A stretch of 52,217 bases of DNA, taken from the NCBI RefSeq assembly GCF_013387485.1, contig NZ_JABBXB010000017.1, positions 1 to 52,217 on the forward strand, given 5' to 3'. The notes beneath the pieces are model-generated. The model searched no databases. It worked only from the letters and a program-made list of their open reading frames with translations, and was not told the origin of the DNA. The stretch is from Stenotrophomonas sp. SAM-B. GTDB lineage: Bacteria > Pseudomonadota > Gammaproteobacteria > Xanthomonadales > Xanthomonadaceae. Shown piece by piece: positions 22,850-33,349 of this stretch; within the stretch, counting starts at the first letter, position 1, and the number at the start of each line of letters is the position of its first letter. The position numbers were made by a program, and so were the translations under genes.

Positions 22850-23002
22850 GCATGTGGCGCATGGATTGCGCCGCAAGTGGTTGATCCGTTTGATGTTTTG
22901 CTGCAATGCAAGGTGTCGCTGGTTTCCACTACACTATCCCACGGTCATCCCTCACCGGATGGCGTCATTTTTGAACCACTACTCCATCTGGAGCGATATC
23001 CA

Positions 23003-23242
23003 ATGAGCACCATCGAAGAACGCGTCAAGAAAATCGTCGTCGAACAGCTTGGCGTCAAGGAAGAGGAAGTCACCAACAGCGCATCGTTCGTCGATGACCT
23101 GGGCGCTGACTCGCTGGACACCGTTGAACTGGTGATGGCGCTGGAAGAAGAGTTCGAGTGCGAAATCCCGGACGAAGAAGCCGAAAAGATCAGCACCGTG
23201 CAGGCTGCGATCGACTACATCAACGCCCACGTCAAGGCTTGA
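23003..23242 (+). CDS. acpP: Acyl carrier protein
   Basis: The 79-residue ACP carries acyl chains on a phosphopantetheine attached to S37 in [32 protein letters not shown] is the canonical first helix, and [20 protein letters not shown] the last part. The ATG at 23003 is preceded by GGAGCG. The 153 bp ahead of it contain TACACTAT (22930-22937), a possible -10 for a separate strong acpP promoter, but a good -35 was not found. Confidence 0.97.
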   Translation: MSTIEERVKKIVVEQLGVKEEEVTNSASFVDDLGADSLDTVELVMALEEEFECEIPDEEAEKISTVQAAIDYINAHVKA

Positions 23243-23378
23243 TGTCAGGCGGCTCGCGCGCGGCCGTGGCGATTGCCGCGACCGCGTGCGGCAAACCCAT
23301 GGGGCCGCGCTTGCGGCCCTGTGCTTTTGAGCGTTATACCGCGTGATACCCGCAACACCCGGGTCAGGAGAATCTGCA

Positions 23379-24641
<1,263 letters not shown>

Positions 24642-24736
24642 CCGCCCGTTCCGTGTCCTCCCACCCGGGCCGCCATCATGGCGGCCTTGGTGTATCTGGC
24701 CCCCGCGCACGCTGCGCGCCCTTCCGGTGTCCTGTC

Positions 24737-26092
24737 ATGTTCCAGACGCTTCCGCTGCCCGCCACCACCGACCTGCTGGCCCTGCAGCGCCTGGCCCCGC
24801 AGCGCTATCCGCTGCTGATGGAGTCCACCGCCTCGGGCACCGCCCAGGGCCGCTGGGACCTGCTGCTGATGGGCAACGGTGAAGCGCTCGCACTGCACGC
24901 CGACGGCGTGGTGCGCGATGCGGACGGCGTCGCCCATGACGGCCGCTTCCTCGACGTACTGGACGCGCACTGGGCCGCGCTGCGGCAGCCGCGCGAAGAA
25001 ACCACGCTGCCGTTCCGTGGTGGCTGGGCGCTGATGCTGGATTACGAACTGGCCGGCCAGATCGAGGACGTGCTGGCGCTGCCGGCACGCGCCGATGGGC
25101 TGCCCGCCGCGCTGGCGCTGCGCTGCCCGGCGGCGGTGCTGCATGATCGCGTGCTCGGCCAGTTCCACGCCGTGTGCGAGACCGGGCAGGCGGCGCTGCT
25201 GCAGACCCTGCAGGATGACCTCGCTGCGGCCGCCACGTTGGCGCCGCTGCCGACGTGGCAGCCACCGGTCGCGATCGGTGAGGACGCGCCGCAGCGCTTC
25301 ACCGATGGCGTCGGCAAGGTGATCGACTACCTGCGTGCGGGTGACGTGTTCCAGGTGAATCTCTCGCGGCGCTGGAATGCGCAGTTCGCCGGGACGCTCT
25401 CGCCGCAGGCGCTGTACGCGCAGCTGCGCGTGGCCAATCCCGCGCCGTTCGCCGGGCTGTTCATGGCGCAGGGCAGGGCGGTGGTCAGCTCCTCGCCCGA
25501 GCGCCTGGTCTCGGTGCACGGCGATGACGTGCAGACCCGCCCGATCGCCGGCACCCGCCCGCGCTTCGCCGGCGATGACGATGCCGCGCGCATCCAGGAG
25601 CTGGTCGGCCACCCCAAAGAGCGCGCCGAGCACGTGATGCTGATCGATCTCGAGCGCAACGACCTCGGCCGCATCTGCGCGCCGGGCAGCGTGGAGGTGG
25701 ATGAGCTGATGACCGTGGAGAGCTACGCCCACGTGCACCACATCGTCAGCAACGTGCGTGGCCGCCTGCGCGAGGACGTGAGCCCCGGCCAGGTGATCGC
25801 CGCGACCTTCCCCGGCGGCACCATCACCGGCTGCCCCAAGGTGCGCTGCATGCAGATCATCGCCGAGCTGGAGCAGACCGCGCGTGGTGCCTACACCGGC
25901 GCGTTCGGCTGGCTGAACCGCGATGGCGACCTGGACCTGAACATCCTGATCCGCACCGCCGAAGTGGCCGCCGACACCGCCAGCTTCCGCACCGGGGCCG
26001 GGATCGTGGTCGATTCGGTCGCCGACAAGGAACTGGACGAAACCCGTGCCAAGGCCCGCGGCCTGCTGCGTGCGCTGGGCAGCGATGCCTGA
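24737..26092 (+). CDS. pabB: Aminodeoxychorismate synthase component I
   Basis: This 451-residue chorismate-utilising enzyme is probably PabB, which makes 4-amino-4-deoxychorismate for folate synthesis with a PabA glutaminase encoded elsewhere. The N-terminal Anth_synt_I domain (about 1-150) is followed by the chorismate-binding domain with YLRAGDVFQVNLSRRW, PIAGTRPRF, ERAEHVMLIDLERNDLGRI, PGGTITGCPKVRCMQII and YTGAFGWLNRDGDLDLNILI. The site PIAGT has the PIKGT position replaced by Ala, where PabB uses a Lys nucleophile; TrpE-type enzymes also have Ala. Context in the fab cluster favours PabB. No pabC follows. Confidence 0.82.
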   Translation: MFQTLPLPATTDLLALQRLAPQRYPLLMESTASGTAQGRWDLLLMGNGEALALHADGVVRDADGVAHDGRFLDVLDAHWAALRQPREETTLPFRGGWALMLDYELAGQIEDVLALPARADGLPAALALRCPAAVLHDRVLGQFHAVCETGQAALLQTLQDDLAAAATLAPLPTWQPPVAIGEDAPQRFTDGVGKVIDYLRAGDVFQVNLSRRWNAQFAGTLSPQALYAQLRVANPAPFAGLFMAQGRAVVSSSPERLVSVHGDDVQTRPIAGTRPRFAGDDDAARIQELVGHPKERAEHVMLIDLERNDLGRICAPGSVEVDELMTVESYAHVHHIVSNVRGRLREDVSPGQVIAATFPGGTITGCPKVRCMQIIAELEQTARGAYTGAFGWLNRDGDLDLNILIRTAEVAADTASFRTGAGIVVDSVADKELDETRAKARGLLRALGSDA

Positions 26093-26158
26093 GCCGTTTG
26101 GCGGTGTGCAGTACCCGCGCGGTATGCTGCGCGGCGAAGAATTTCATTCGAGGTGACC

Positions 26159-27220
26159 ATGGCGGGTGCGAAACGCGGATGTCTGGCCGTACTGGCCGTG
26201 CTGCTGGTGGTGGTCCTGCTGGTCGCGGCCGCAGGCGCATGGTTCTGGCATCGCCAGGGCGCGTTTGCCGATGCGCCGGTCACCCCCAGCGCGGAGAGCG
26301 TGGTGATCGCCTCGGGCGATGGCTTCAGCACCGTGCTCGGCAAGCTGCGCCAGGCCGGCGTGGACGAGGGCAACGACACCCAATGGCAGCTGCTGGCACG
26401 CCAGCTCGACGCCGCCGGCAAGCTCAAGGTCGGTGAATACGCGCTCGATCCCGCGCTGACCCCGCGCGAGCTGCTGACCCGCATGCGCCAGGGCCGCGTC
26501 CTGCAGCACCGCGTCACCATCGTGGAAGGCTGGAACATCCGCCAGCTGCGCGCCGCGCTCAAGCGTGCCGATCCGCTGGTGCACACCACCGATGCGCTGG
26601 ACGATGCCGCGCTGATGAAGGCGCTTGGTTTCCCCGGCGAACACCCGGAAGGCCGCTTCCTGCCCGAGACCTACGTTTACCAGCGCGGCGACAGCGACAT
26701 CGACGTGCTCAAGCGCGCGCATGCCGCCATGGAAAAAGAACTCACCGCCGCGTGGGACAGCCGCGTGGACGATCTGCCGCTGAACTCACCGTATGAGCTG
26801 CTGATCCTTGCCTCGATCATCGAGAAGGAAACCGCACTGCCCAGCGAGCGTCCGCAGATCGCCGGGGTGTTCATGCGCCGCCTGAAGATCGGCATGCGCC
26901 TGCAGACCGACCCGACCGTGATCTACGGCATCGGCAGCAGCTACGACGGCAACATCCGCAAGCGCGACCTCACCACCGATACGCCGTACAACACGTACAC
27001 GCGCGCCGGCCTGACCCCGACCCCGATCGCCATGCCCGGGCGCGATGCGCTGCATGCGGCCGCGCAGCCGGCCAAGGGCGATGCGCTGTACTTCGTGGCG
27101 GTCGGCGATGGCAGTGGCGCGCACATCTTCTCGGCCAACTACACCGACCACAACGCCGCCGTTGCCCGCTACCTGCAGCAGCTGCGCAGCAAACGTACCC
27201 AAGAGGCCGCACCCCGATGA
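26159..27220 (+). CDS. mltG: Endolytic murein transglycosylase MltG
   Basis: MltG is an inner-membrane lytic transglycosylase thought to end nascent glycan strands. The 353-residue protein has one N-terminal membrane helix (residues 9-30), a LysM-like region (about 45-120) and the YceG domain with catalytic E222 in [16 protein letters not shown], followed by [12 protein letters not shown] and [16 protein letters not shown]. The ATG at 26159 follows GAGGTG, while a GTG two codons earlier overlaps that site. Its stop overlaps tmk by 4 bp. Confidence 0.94.
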   Translation: MAGAKRGCLAVLAVLLVVVLLVAAAGAWFWHRQGAFADAPVTPSAESVVIASGDGFSTVLGKLRQAGVDEGNDTQWQLLARQLDAAGKLKVGEYALDPALTPRELLTRMRQGRVLQHRVTIVEGWNIRQLRAALKRADPLVHTTDALDDAALMKALGFPGEHPEGRFLPETYVYQRGDSDIDVLKRAHAAMEKELTAAWDSRVDDLPLNSPYELLILASIIEKETALPSERPQIAGVFMRRLKIGMRLQTDPTVIYGIGSSYDGNIRKRDLTTDTPYNTYTRAGLTPTPIAMPGRDALHAAAQPAKGDALYFVAVGDGSGAHIFSANYTDHNAAVARYLQQLRSKRTQEAAPR

Positions 27221-27885
27221 GTCCCGCGCTGCACCGGCACCCGCATTTCGTCAGCCTGGAAGGGGGCGAGGGCGCCGGCAAGACCACCGCCATCAACGCG
27301 ATCCGCGAGGCCCTGCAGGCGCGCGGGCATGAGGTGGTGCTGACCCGCGAGCCCGGCGGGACCGCGCTGGCCGAGCGCATCCGCGGGCTGGTGCTCAAGC
27401 CGGACGAGGAGATCGCCGCCGAGCCGCTCTCGGCCGAGGCCGAGCTGCTGCTGGTGTTCGCCGCCCGCGCCCAGCACGTGCGCCAGGTGATCGCCCCGGC
27501 GCTGCAGCGCGGTGCCTATGTACTGTGCGACCGCTTCACCGATTCCAGCTACGCCTACCAGGGTGGTGGCCGCGGCCTGGACCCGGCGTGGATCGCCGAT
27601 CTGGAGCGCCGCGCCGTCGGCCTGCTGCCCGGCCTGACCCTGCTGCTGGATGTGGACGTAGCGGTCGGCCGCGCGCGCGCCAACGGCCGCGACATGTGGC
27701 CGGACCGGATCGAGAGCGAGCACGATGATTTCTTCCAGCGGGTGCGCGCGGTGTTCCGCCAGCGCGCCAGCGAAGACCCCGCACGTTACCGCCTGATCGA
27801 CGCCGGCCAGGACCAGGCCGGCGTCGCCGGCGCGGTGGTGGCGGCCGTGGATGCATGGTTGGCACAGGAGCCGGATCGTGGCTGA
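27217..27885 (+). CDS. tmk: Thymidylate kinase
   Basis: Tmk phosphorylates dTMP to dTDP. The 222-residue product has the P-loop [13 protein letters not shown], the substrate motif [15 protein letters not shown] and the DRF-type [16 protein letters not shown]. The LID region lacks extra basic residues in the P-loop, as in E. coli-type enzymes. Its ATG overlaps the mltG stop (ATGA), and its end overlaps the holB start by 8 bp, so the three genes are translationally coupled. Confidence 0.96.
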   Translation: MSPALHRHPHFVSLEGGEGAGKTTAINAIREALQARGHEVVLTREPGGTALAERIRGLVLKPDEEIAAEPLSAEAELLLVFAARAQHVRQVIAPALQRGAYVLCDRFTDSSYAYQGGGRGLDPAWIADLERRAVGLLPGLTLLLDVDVAVGRARANGRDMWPDRIESEHDDFFQRVRAVFRQRASEDPARYRLIDAGQDQAGVAGAVVAAVDAWLAQEPDRG

Positions 27886-28837
27886 ACCCTTTTCCCCCTG
27901 GCAGCAGCGCGCCTATGACCAGACCGTGGCCGCGCTCGACGCCGGTCGCCTCGGCCATGGCCTGCTGTTCTGCGGCCCGGCCGGCCTGGGCAAACTGGGC
28001 GTCGCGCTGCGGCTGGCCGAGCACGTGCTGGGGCAGGGCGAGCCGGCCGCGGCCAAGCGCAGCGCCCAGCTGCTGGCCGCCGGCACCCACCCGGACCTGC
28101 AGCGGATCTCGTTCATCCCCAACAAATCCGGCGACAAGCTGCGCACCGAGATCGTGATCGAGCAGATCCGCGAGGTCTCGCAGAAGCTCTCGCTGACCCC
28201 GCAGTACGGCGTGGCCCAGGTGGTGATCGTCGACCCCGCCGACGCCATCAACCGCGCCGCCTGCAATGCCCTGCTCAAGACCCTGGAAGAGCCGCAGCCC
28301 GGCCGCTACCTGTGGCTGATCAGCGCCGACCCCGCGCGCCTGCCGGCCACCATCCGCAGCCGCTGCCAGCGCCTGGAGTTCAAGCTGCCGCCGCGCGAGG
28401 AAGCGCTCGCCTGGCTGCAGACTTTGGGCCACAGCGAGGCCAGCGCCCGCGAAGCACTGGACGCTGCCCGCGGCCACCCCGGCCTGGCCGACCAGTGGCT
28501 GCGCGAGGATGGCCTGGCCCTGCGCCGCCAGGTCGCCACCGACCTGGAGGCCCTCGTCGCCGGCCGCTCCGGCGCGGTAGAACTGGCCCAGCGCTGGACC
28601 GCGGACGACAACGCCGCCCTGCGCCTGCGGCACGCCGCCGATCTCGCCCTGGCCCAGGCCACCGGCGGTGGCTTGACCGATCCCGATCGATTGCACAAGC
28701 TGGCCGCCTGGTTCGATGCGGCCAACCGCACCCGTGACCTGCTGCGCACCACGGTGCGCGCCGATCTTGCGGTGGTTGAGCTGCTGCTGGCCTGGGGAAA
28801 GGTCAACGAACGGCACGCCAAGGGGAATAGAGCATGA
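27878..28837 (+). CDS. holB: DNA polymerase III subunit delta prime
   Basis: The 319-residue product is a clamp-loader subunit. The modified P-loop [20 protein letters not shown], the segment [26 protein letters not shown] and [21 protein letters not shown] with SRCQRLEF are DnaX/HolB family motifs. The GTG start ([14 protein letters not shown]) overlaps tmk and gives the usual N-terminus. The zinc-binding cysteine cluster found in E. coli delta prime is not visible between the P-loop and residue 70, so this subunit probably lacks that zinc module. Confidence 0.93.
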   Translation: MAEPFSPWQQRAYDQTVAALDAGRLGHGLLFCGPAGLGKLGVALRLAEHVLGQGEPAAAKRSAQLLAAGTHPDLQRISFIPNKSGDKLRTEIVIEQIREVSQKLSLTPQYGVAQVVIVDPADAINRAACNALLKTLEEPQPGRYLWLISADPARLPATIRSRCQRLEFKLPPREEALAWLQTLGHSEASAREALDAARGHPGLADQWLREDGLALRRQVATDLEALVAGRSGAVELAQRWTADDNAALRLRHAADLALAQATGGGLTDPDRLHKLAAWFDAANRTRDLLRTTVRADLAVVELLLAWGKVNERHAKGNRA

Positions 28838-29187
28838 GCGCCACCAACGCCCGACAGGGCATCCTGTCCCTTGCCGTCAAGGACAAGGCCGCGCTGTACA
28901 GCGCCTACATGCCGTTCGTGAAGAACGGCGGCATCTTCGTGCCCACGCCCAAGCGCTACTTCCTGGGCGATGAGGTGTTCCTGCTGCTCACCCTGCCGGA
29001 CTCCAGCGAGCGCCTGCCGGTGGCCGGCAAGGTGATCTGGGTGACCCCGGCCGGGGCCCAGGGCAACCGTGCCGCAGGCATCGGCGTACAGCTGGCCGAT
29101 GGCGCGGAAGGGGAGACCGTTCGCCACCGGATCGAGACCCTGCTGGCCGGCATCCTGACCGCGGACAAGCCCACGCACACGATGTGA
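28834..29187 (+). CDS. pilZ: Type IV pilus assembly protein PilZ
   Basis: This 117-residue PilZ-domain protein follows holB with a 4-bp overlap, as in Pseudomonas and Xanthomonas. The strands GGIFVPTPKRYFLGDEVFLLLTLP, LPVAGKVIWVTPAGAQGNRAAGIGV (broken here only for description) build the PilZ barrel. The RxxxR and D/NxSxxG motifs that bind cyclic-di-GMP are absent, as in the Xanthomonas PilZ that instead binds PilB and FimX. It should be needed for pilus extension and twitching. It ends 65 bp before tRNA-Val. Confidence 0.92.
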   Translation: MSATNARQGILSLAVKDKAALYSAYMPFVKNGGIFVPTPKRYFLGDEVFLLLTLPDSSERLPVAGKVIWVTPAGAQGNRAAGIGVQLADGAEGETVRHRIETLLAGILTADKPTHTM

Positions 29188-29206
29188 AGAAATTTCGGTG
29201 AAACCG

Positions 29207-29234
29207 TTGACGTCGAAATTTGCCGCCCTATAAT
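29207..29234 (+). promoter_or_regulatory. Promoter of tRNA-Val
   Basis: TTGACG (29207-29212), a 16-bp spacer and a perfect TATAAT (29229-29234) lie 18 bp before the tRNA. The GC-rich stretch GAGCGG after the -10 fits a stringently controlled discriminator. Confidence 0.85.
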
Positions 29235-29252
29235 GAGCGGCTCAGCAGCATC

Positions 29253-29327
29253 GGGCGGTTAGCTCAGCGGTAGAGCATTGCCTTCACACGGCAAGGGTCA
29301 CAAGTTCGAACCTTGTACCGCCCACCA
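29253..29327 (+). tRNA. valV: tRNA-Val (anticodon CAC)
   Basis: GGGCGGT pairs with ACCGCCC, followed by A and an encoded CCA (29325-29327). D-arm AGCTCAGCGGTAGAGC, anticodon loop TTCACAC (CAC, Val) and T-arm CAAGTTCGAACCTTG are standard. The 75-nt gene is the left edge of an accessory-looking segment. The symbol is by analogy. Confidence 0.95.
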
Positions 29328-29343
29328 CGCTGCAACATGAAGA

Positions 29344-29368
29344 AGCCGGCCGTTTGGTCGGCTTTTTT
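29344..29368 (+). terminator. Rho-independent terminator after tRNA-Val
   Basis: AGCCGGCC (29344-29351), loop GTTT and GGTCGGCT (29356-29363) are followed by a run of T. One G-T pair is included. Confidence 0.8.
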
Positions 29369-29419
29369 GTTTGCGGCGCCCGGCGATCCCGGGGGCACAT
29401 GCCCGGTCAAGGAAGATCC

Positions 29420-30187
29420 ATGCAGCCACGCCAAGCTCCGCTTGAAGCCCAGCACTACGCGCAGTTCCTGGAAGACCGCCAAGCGACGATCGCCTTTTTC
29501 CAGGAACACCGCTTCCAGTCCGATTCGGACACGGAAGAACGCTCGCTGCGCGCGCGCTGGTTCCAGCGGTTGGCTGCCGAGCACCTGTACATCACCTACA
29601 CCGCCGGCCACCCGGTCGAGTCGCTGCCGCCCCTGCTGGAAGCACTGGTGGAACACGTGGAGCATCGCCAGCAGATGCTTGCCCAGTACGAGCGGCAACC
29701 GCTGATTGCGCCGTTTGCGATCGATCACTGGCCGGATGAATACCTGGAATGCACGCAGCTGTTCGCGCTCTGCATCCTGTTGGGGCGTCCGGACCTGCTG
29801 GCGCGCGTGGCCGCCTTGATGGACCAGGCCAACTTCGTCGCCAGCGATACGCTGTATGAAGACCTGCTGATGCGCGTGCTGCCGGACCGGCATGATGTCG
29901 ACGAGTGGTTCCACGACTACTGCACGCCGCTTGTGCAGGCAATCTACGCCGATACACCGGAAGAGGCCAGCACGCTGCTTGCCACCTACTGCGAGGGCTG
30001 GTACGCCGCCTTCGAGCACGCGCCCTGGCATGACAGCCATGTGGACGACGATGGCCGCTTCGTCGGCTACTGGGCGTTCGAGGCGGCCGCCATCGCGTAT
30101 CTCTACGATATCGACGACAGCGCCATCGACCATCGCGTCTATCCGCGCGACCTGGTGGACTACGCGCGCCGCCAGCGCCCGGGCTGA
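29420..30187 (+). CDS. PoNe-type immunity protein (PoNi, DUF1910/DUF1911)
   Basis: This 255-residue helical protein is of the PoNi type, which neutralises PoNe DNase toxins delivered by type VI or polymorphic toxin systems. The C-terminal signature WHDSHVDDDGRFVGYWAFEA followed by AAIAYLYDIDDSAIDHRVYP and RDLVDYAR matches DUF1911 proteins; the N-terminal half (QFLEDRQATIAFFQEH) fits DUF1910. AAGGAAG precedes the ATG. No PoNe toxin, VgrG, PAAR or T6SS adaptor gene is adjacent, so it appears to be an orphan immunity gene. It lies just downstream of tRNA-Val. Confidence 0.8.
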   Translation: MQPRQAPLEAQHYAQFLEDRQATIAFFQEHRFQSDSDTEERSLRARWFQRLAAEHLYITYTAGHPVESLPPLLEALVEHVEHRQQMLAQYERQPLIAPFAIDHWPDEYLECTQLFALCILLGRPDLLARVAALMDQANFVASDTLYEDLLMRVLPDRHDVDEWFHDYCTPLVQAIYADTPEEASTLLATYCEGWYAAFEHAPWHDSHVDDDGRFVGYWAFEAAAIAYLYDIDDSAIDHRVYPRDLVDYARRQRPG

Positions 30188-30199
30188 GGCCGGCCAGTC

Positions 30200-30937
30200 A
30201 TGCGCAAGACGCTGATCTGGACGATCACGCTGCTTTCGCTGGGGCTGGTCGCGTGCGCGCCGCGCGCGCCTGAAGCGCCGGCGAGCACACCCTGGCCTGG
30301 TACGGTTGATGAAGCCGTCGATCGACTTCTGGGCGAACTTCCCGCCGATGACGTCGATTGGATGCGGCGGAACCCAAAGGACGCTGTCATCAGCCAGCTC
30401 TACATGGGATACGGCACAGGCGTGCGCAATCAGTTCGGCTTGTGGGGTGGCAACGATGCCCTGCTCACGTCTTGTGGAACGGATGATCCGGAGGGGTGTT
30501 CGATCGTCATCCTCGAGGGAATGTGGGACAGAGTGCAGGCGCAGACAGATTCCGTGTTACGCGCCTCCCTGCACTGTCAGTTCGCAACGATGCACAAGAT
30601 CCGGATCGACACGACGGGTTGGTATCTGCTCACCGTTGGAGAAATGCTCGACGCCATGCAGGTGCAGATCGATCGCCAGGTGGCCGACGCAGCTGCGCCT
30701 GGCTGCCCCACTCAGTTGCACATCGCGCCCGCGGGCGACCTGAACCGCCAATGCTTCGTGCGTGCGGAATTCGAGCAGGAACAGCCGCTGGACACGGCGC
30801 TGATGTGGCTCGGGTTCCGAAACGGACTCACCCCTCGCCATGCACCGCCGAAACTGGAGTTCAGGTTCAACAGCGCATGTGCGTGGCCCGAGCGGCCGAT
30901 GCAGTTTGTGCCTGAATCCAAAACGTCTACTCGCTGA
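30200..30937 (+). CDS. Lipoprotein with DUF6794-like domain
   Basis: The 245-residue product begins MRKTLIWTITLLSLGLVAC, a lipoprotein signal with C19. The segment VDEAVDRLLGELPADDVDWM followed by AVISQLYMGYGTGVRNQFGLW resembles the DUF6794 domain (helical region ending in RNxxGLW). The C-terminal 90 residues contain four Cys and are not recognised. It starts 12 bp after the PoNi stop, so the two may be co-transcribed. Codon use becomes less GC-biased after about residue 70, in line with foreign origin. Function is unknown. Confidence 0.7.
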   Translation: MRKTLIWTITLLSLGLVACAPRAPEAPASTPWPGTVDEAVDRLLGELPADDVDWMRRNPKDAVISQLYMGYGTGVRNQFGLWGGNDALLTSCGTDDPEGCSIVILEGMWDRVQAQTDSVLRASLHCQFATMHKIRIDTTGWYLLTVGEMLDAMQVQIDRQVADAAAPGCPTQLHIAPAGDLNRQCFVRAEFEQEQPLDTALMWLGFRNGLTPRHAPPKLEFRFNSACAWPERPMQFVPESKTSTR

Positions 30938-31019
30938 GGGCGGAGTCGGAGAGGTCGCCGATGTCCGATTTTGGCCGGAAGCGAACCCTCGCTTCAGGAC
31001 GATCTCTTTGGTGCGAGCG

Positions 31020-32708
31020 CTAGTCCCCCGCACCAGCCGCCAAGCTGTCCCAGATACGTCCGTCACGTTGCGCTTCAGTGGTGATGTTGATCACCGCCTG
31101 TTCGCCCAGACGATCACGCAACTGCTGCAGATACAGGCTGCGAGGTGTCACCACCTGGCCCATCGATTGCACGATCCCCGCAGGTTCCTCAGGCGGGAAT
31201 TTCCCCGGTGCAATAGCGCCCACCTGTCCCACGCTCCAGTTCATCGCGAACGGCGGCGCCTGGATGACGTAGATGTCGTGCTCGGTGTTCCAGAACATCT
31301 GCTGCGCGCCCGCCCACCCGTGCCCCGTTCCGCTGTGCCGGCGGTTCTGTGCCCGCAGCATGTATCCCTTGGTGTTGTCATACAGCGTGCCGGTGGACCA
31401 GCGATGATGTGGACCACTGTCATTGCTGTCACCTACGGCGAGGCAGTCGAGAAACACATTGGGACCGGGTACACGTGCGCCGATGACGAAGGTATGCCTG
31501 CCGCCCTGGTTGTAGCAGCGCTGGATCAGATTGAAGGCGGCGTTGCCCTCGTAAAGGAACACATAGCGACGGGCGCCTTGGGTTTCGCCATACCTCGGGT
31601 CGAGATAGGCAATGTCCTGCAGGGTATTGAACTGCGCGCCGTTGCGGGTCACGAATCCATGCGACACATAACGCACCGTTACACCGCGAACCCATGAGTT
31701 GTAAATTGCACCCAAGCGGAGCGCAGTAAAGGGGCCGGAATCGGCGGTGCCGTTGACCGTACCGGTCTCGGGATTACCCTCAAGGCGGAGGTCTTCAATG
31801 CCCACCTGCGAGATGCGGATAGGATCCGTGCGATAGACGCTGCCGCCACCGAAGCGCGTCGCGATGGCATCCATGATCGGGGCATCCAGGGTGATCGTGT
31901 CGTGGTCTACGGCGGTGACGACGCGTTCGCTGTACACAGCGTAGTCGCTGGGCGTCCAGCGGTATCGTGCGGTATCGATGCCCTCGGGGCCGACCCAGCG
32001 GGCATTGGGTTCCCTCGCGATCGATACCGTATCGCCCACGCGATAGCCGGCTGCGGACTTCACTGTGATCCGCATCGTCCCCACCGGCACGTAGTCCATG
32101 GTGATGGCGGTCCGGCGTGGGTCCAGAGCGGCGCGGGGAACCGCGGATTCGCTGCTGCCCACTTCAAGAATCCTGCCCTGCCGATCGCTGACTTCGGAGC
32201 GGATCACCGTGCCGTCGGCACCTCGACCTTCACCGCGCAACACCACGCCGCTGGCCTGGATGGTCAGCGTCTTGCTCAATCTATAGTGGCCGCGCCGCAG
32301 CAGAACAGCGCCGCGTAGGCCCCGGCTGTCCTGGACACGGACGGCGACCGCGTCGATGGCTGCCTGGATGCGGGGATAGTCGTCACCCTCGGCGTTTGGC
32401 TCGAGGACCTCGACAACACGAATGCTGGAGCGGGTGGGCAGACTGACGCCGCCGCCCTGGTAGCCGGCGCGGGAGAAGTCCGGGACGATGTTGCGCGCGT
32501 GATCGCTACCGCGTTCGGAGTACAAGGCATAGCGCAGCAGGCCGCTGCTACCCAGTTCTACCAAGGGGGCGTCTTCGGCATTGTTGATGGGGTGGATGAA
32601 GGCGCTGGTCTCAGAAGCAGGCTCCGCCGCTGATAACGTAGAAAACAGACAGGCTGGCAACGCCACGAGCGTCAGCGCTGCGACTCGGCGGAAAGCCAGG
32701 AAAGGCAT
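31020..32708 (-). CDS. Secreted right-handed beta-helix (pectate-lyase-like) protein
   Basis: The 562-residue protein starts MPFLAFRRVAALTLVALPAC and has a Sec signal ending near LSAAEP. The pattern DDYPRIQAAIDAVAVRVQD, LRRGHYRLSKTLTIQASGVV and LRGEGRGADGTVIR is the N-terminal part of pectate-lyase superfamily beta-helices (IQAAID...). Later turns include ISQVGIEDLRLEGN and VRGVTVRYVSHGFVTRNGAQ. Such proteins cleave or bind polysaccharides; the substrate is unknown here. The inner ATG at 32708 was chosen since it opens the signal peptide. The gene converges on the lipoprotein gene and seems monocistronic. Confidence 0.78.
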   Translation of the reverse strand: MPFLAFRRVAALTLVALPACLFSTLSAAEPASETSAFIHPINNAEDAPLVELGSSGLLRYALYSERGSDHARNIVPDFSRAGYQGGGVSLPTRSSIRVVEVLEPNAEGDDYPRIQAAIDAVAVRVQDSRGLRGAVLLRRGHYRLSKTLTIQASGVVLRGEGRGADGTVIRSEVSDRQGRILEVGSSESAVPRAALDPRRTAITMDYVPVGTMRITVKSAAGYRVGDTVSIAREPNARWVGPEGIDTARYRWTPSDYAVYSERVVTAVDHDTITLDAPIMDAIATRFGGGSVYRTDPIRISQVGIEDLRLEGNPETGTVNGTADSGPFTALRLGAIYNSWVRGVTVRYVSHGFVTRNGAQFNTLQDIAYLDPRYGETQGARRYVFLYEGNAAFNLIQRCYNQGGRHTFVIGARVPGPNVFLDCLAVGDSNDSGPHHRWSTGTLYDNTKGYMLRAQNRRHSGTGHGWAGAQQMFWNTEHDIYVIQAPPFAMNWSVGQVGAIAPGKFPPEEPAGIVQSMGQVVTPRSLYLQQLRDRLGEQAVINITTEAQRDGRIWDSLAAGAGD

Positions 32709-33340
32709 GCGGGCGACGTCCTTCCAGGGAGTAGTAGCTTGTAATGTTAGCAACTGCTTCCGCCGATGCTGTCCGTGCTGAAGAGCCAGGCAGGTCTGCT
32801 CTTGGCAGGAAGCTGACCCCAGCATCGCGCTGCCAATGTCTACATAAGCCTGGACAATTCACAGGTAGCCCTCCGCGCCGGACATACTGTCAGACCCAAG
32901 CAGCGTTATGCCGCCAACGGCGCATGCTGGGATGCGTGAACGGATTCCCTTCCCCAGCTTTCACCATGTTGACCAACTGAGTCACGCTCTTCAGCGCAGG
33001 ATGCTCAAGGGTCTTGAACTGATCAGCGTACTTCCCAAACCACCAGTCTTGGAACAGTTCGCGACTGATGCCGGACTTACGCACATGGGGATGGCTTGAA
33101 GTGTGGCTATCACCAGCCGAGCGGGTCGACCATTGGTGAAGAACTTGGCGCCCACGCTTCGTGATCTGCTATTCCTAGGGCTGGGTCGTGCTCAGTCCAG
33201 GAAACGGCAGGCTGCACCAAGTCGATCTTGGAAGACAGAGCGCCCCGGTCCTGAAGACGATGTTCCAGATGGAGACTGGCTGTCAGCGAGCTCATTGCTG
33301 ATATCTTCCGATCTCTCATGCGGAGTGATATGGAGTTGGA
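32709..33340. other. Gene-poor, AT-richer stretch with gene relics
   Basis: Over 600 bases hold no intact gene. The minus strand carries what reads like a broken reading frame (see the relic below). The base composition is visibly less GC-rich than the flanks. The promoter of the beta-helix gene should lie in its first part, but no clear boxes were seen. Confidence 0.5.
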
Positions 33341-33349
33341 GTGGGGCAA
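32890..33349 (-). pseudogene. Possible frameshifted gene remnant
   Basis: Two minus-strand frames follow each other. From about 33349 one frame reads LEHRLQDRGALSSKIDLVQP and AVSWTEHDPALGIADHEAW up to a stop at 33110. A second frame, open from about 33160 and reaching 32890, reads HVRKSGISRELFQDWWFGKY and ALKSVTQLVNMVKAGEGNP. Both have protein-like composition and could be halves of one gene split by a frameshift. I do not recognise the family. The evidence is weak: no homology search was possible. Confidence 0.3.

Noticed and set aside
22898..22937. Possible acpP promoter (TTGCTG ... TACACT)
   Set aside because: The spacing between the boxes is 26 bp, too long for sigma-70; only the -10 was mentioned as possible.
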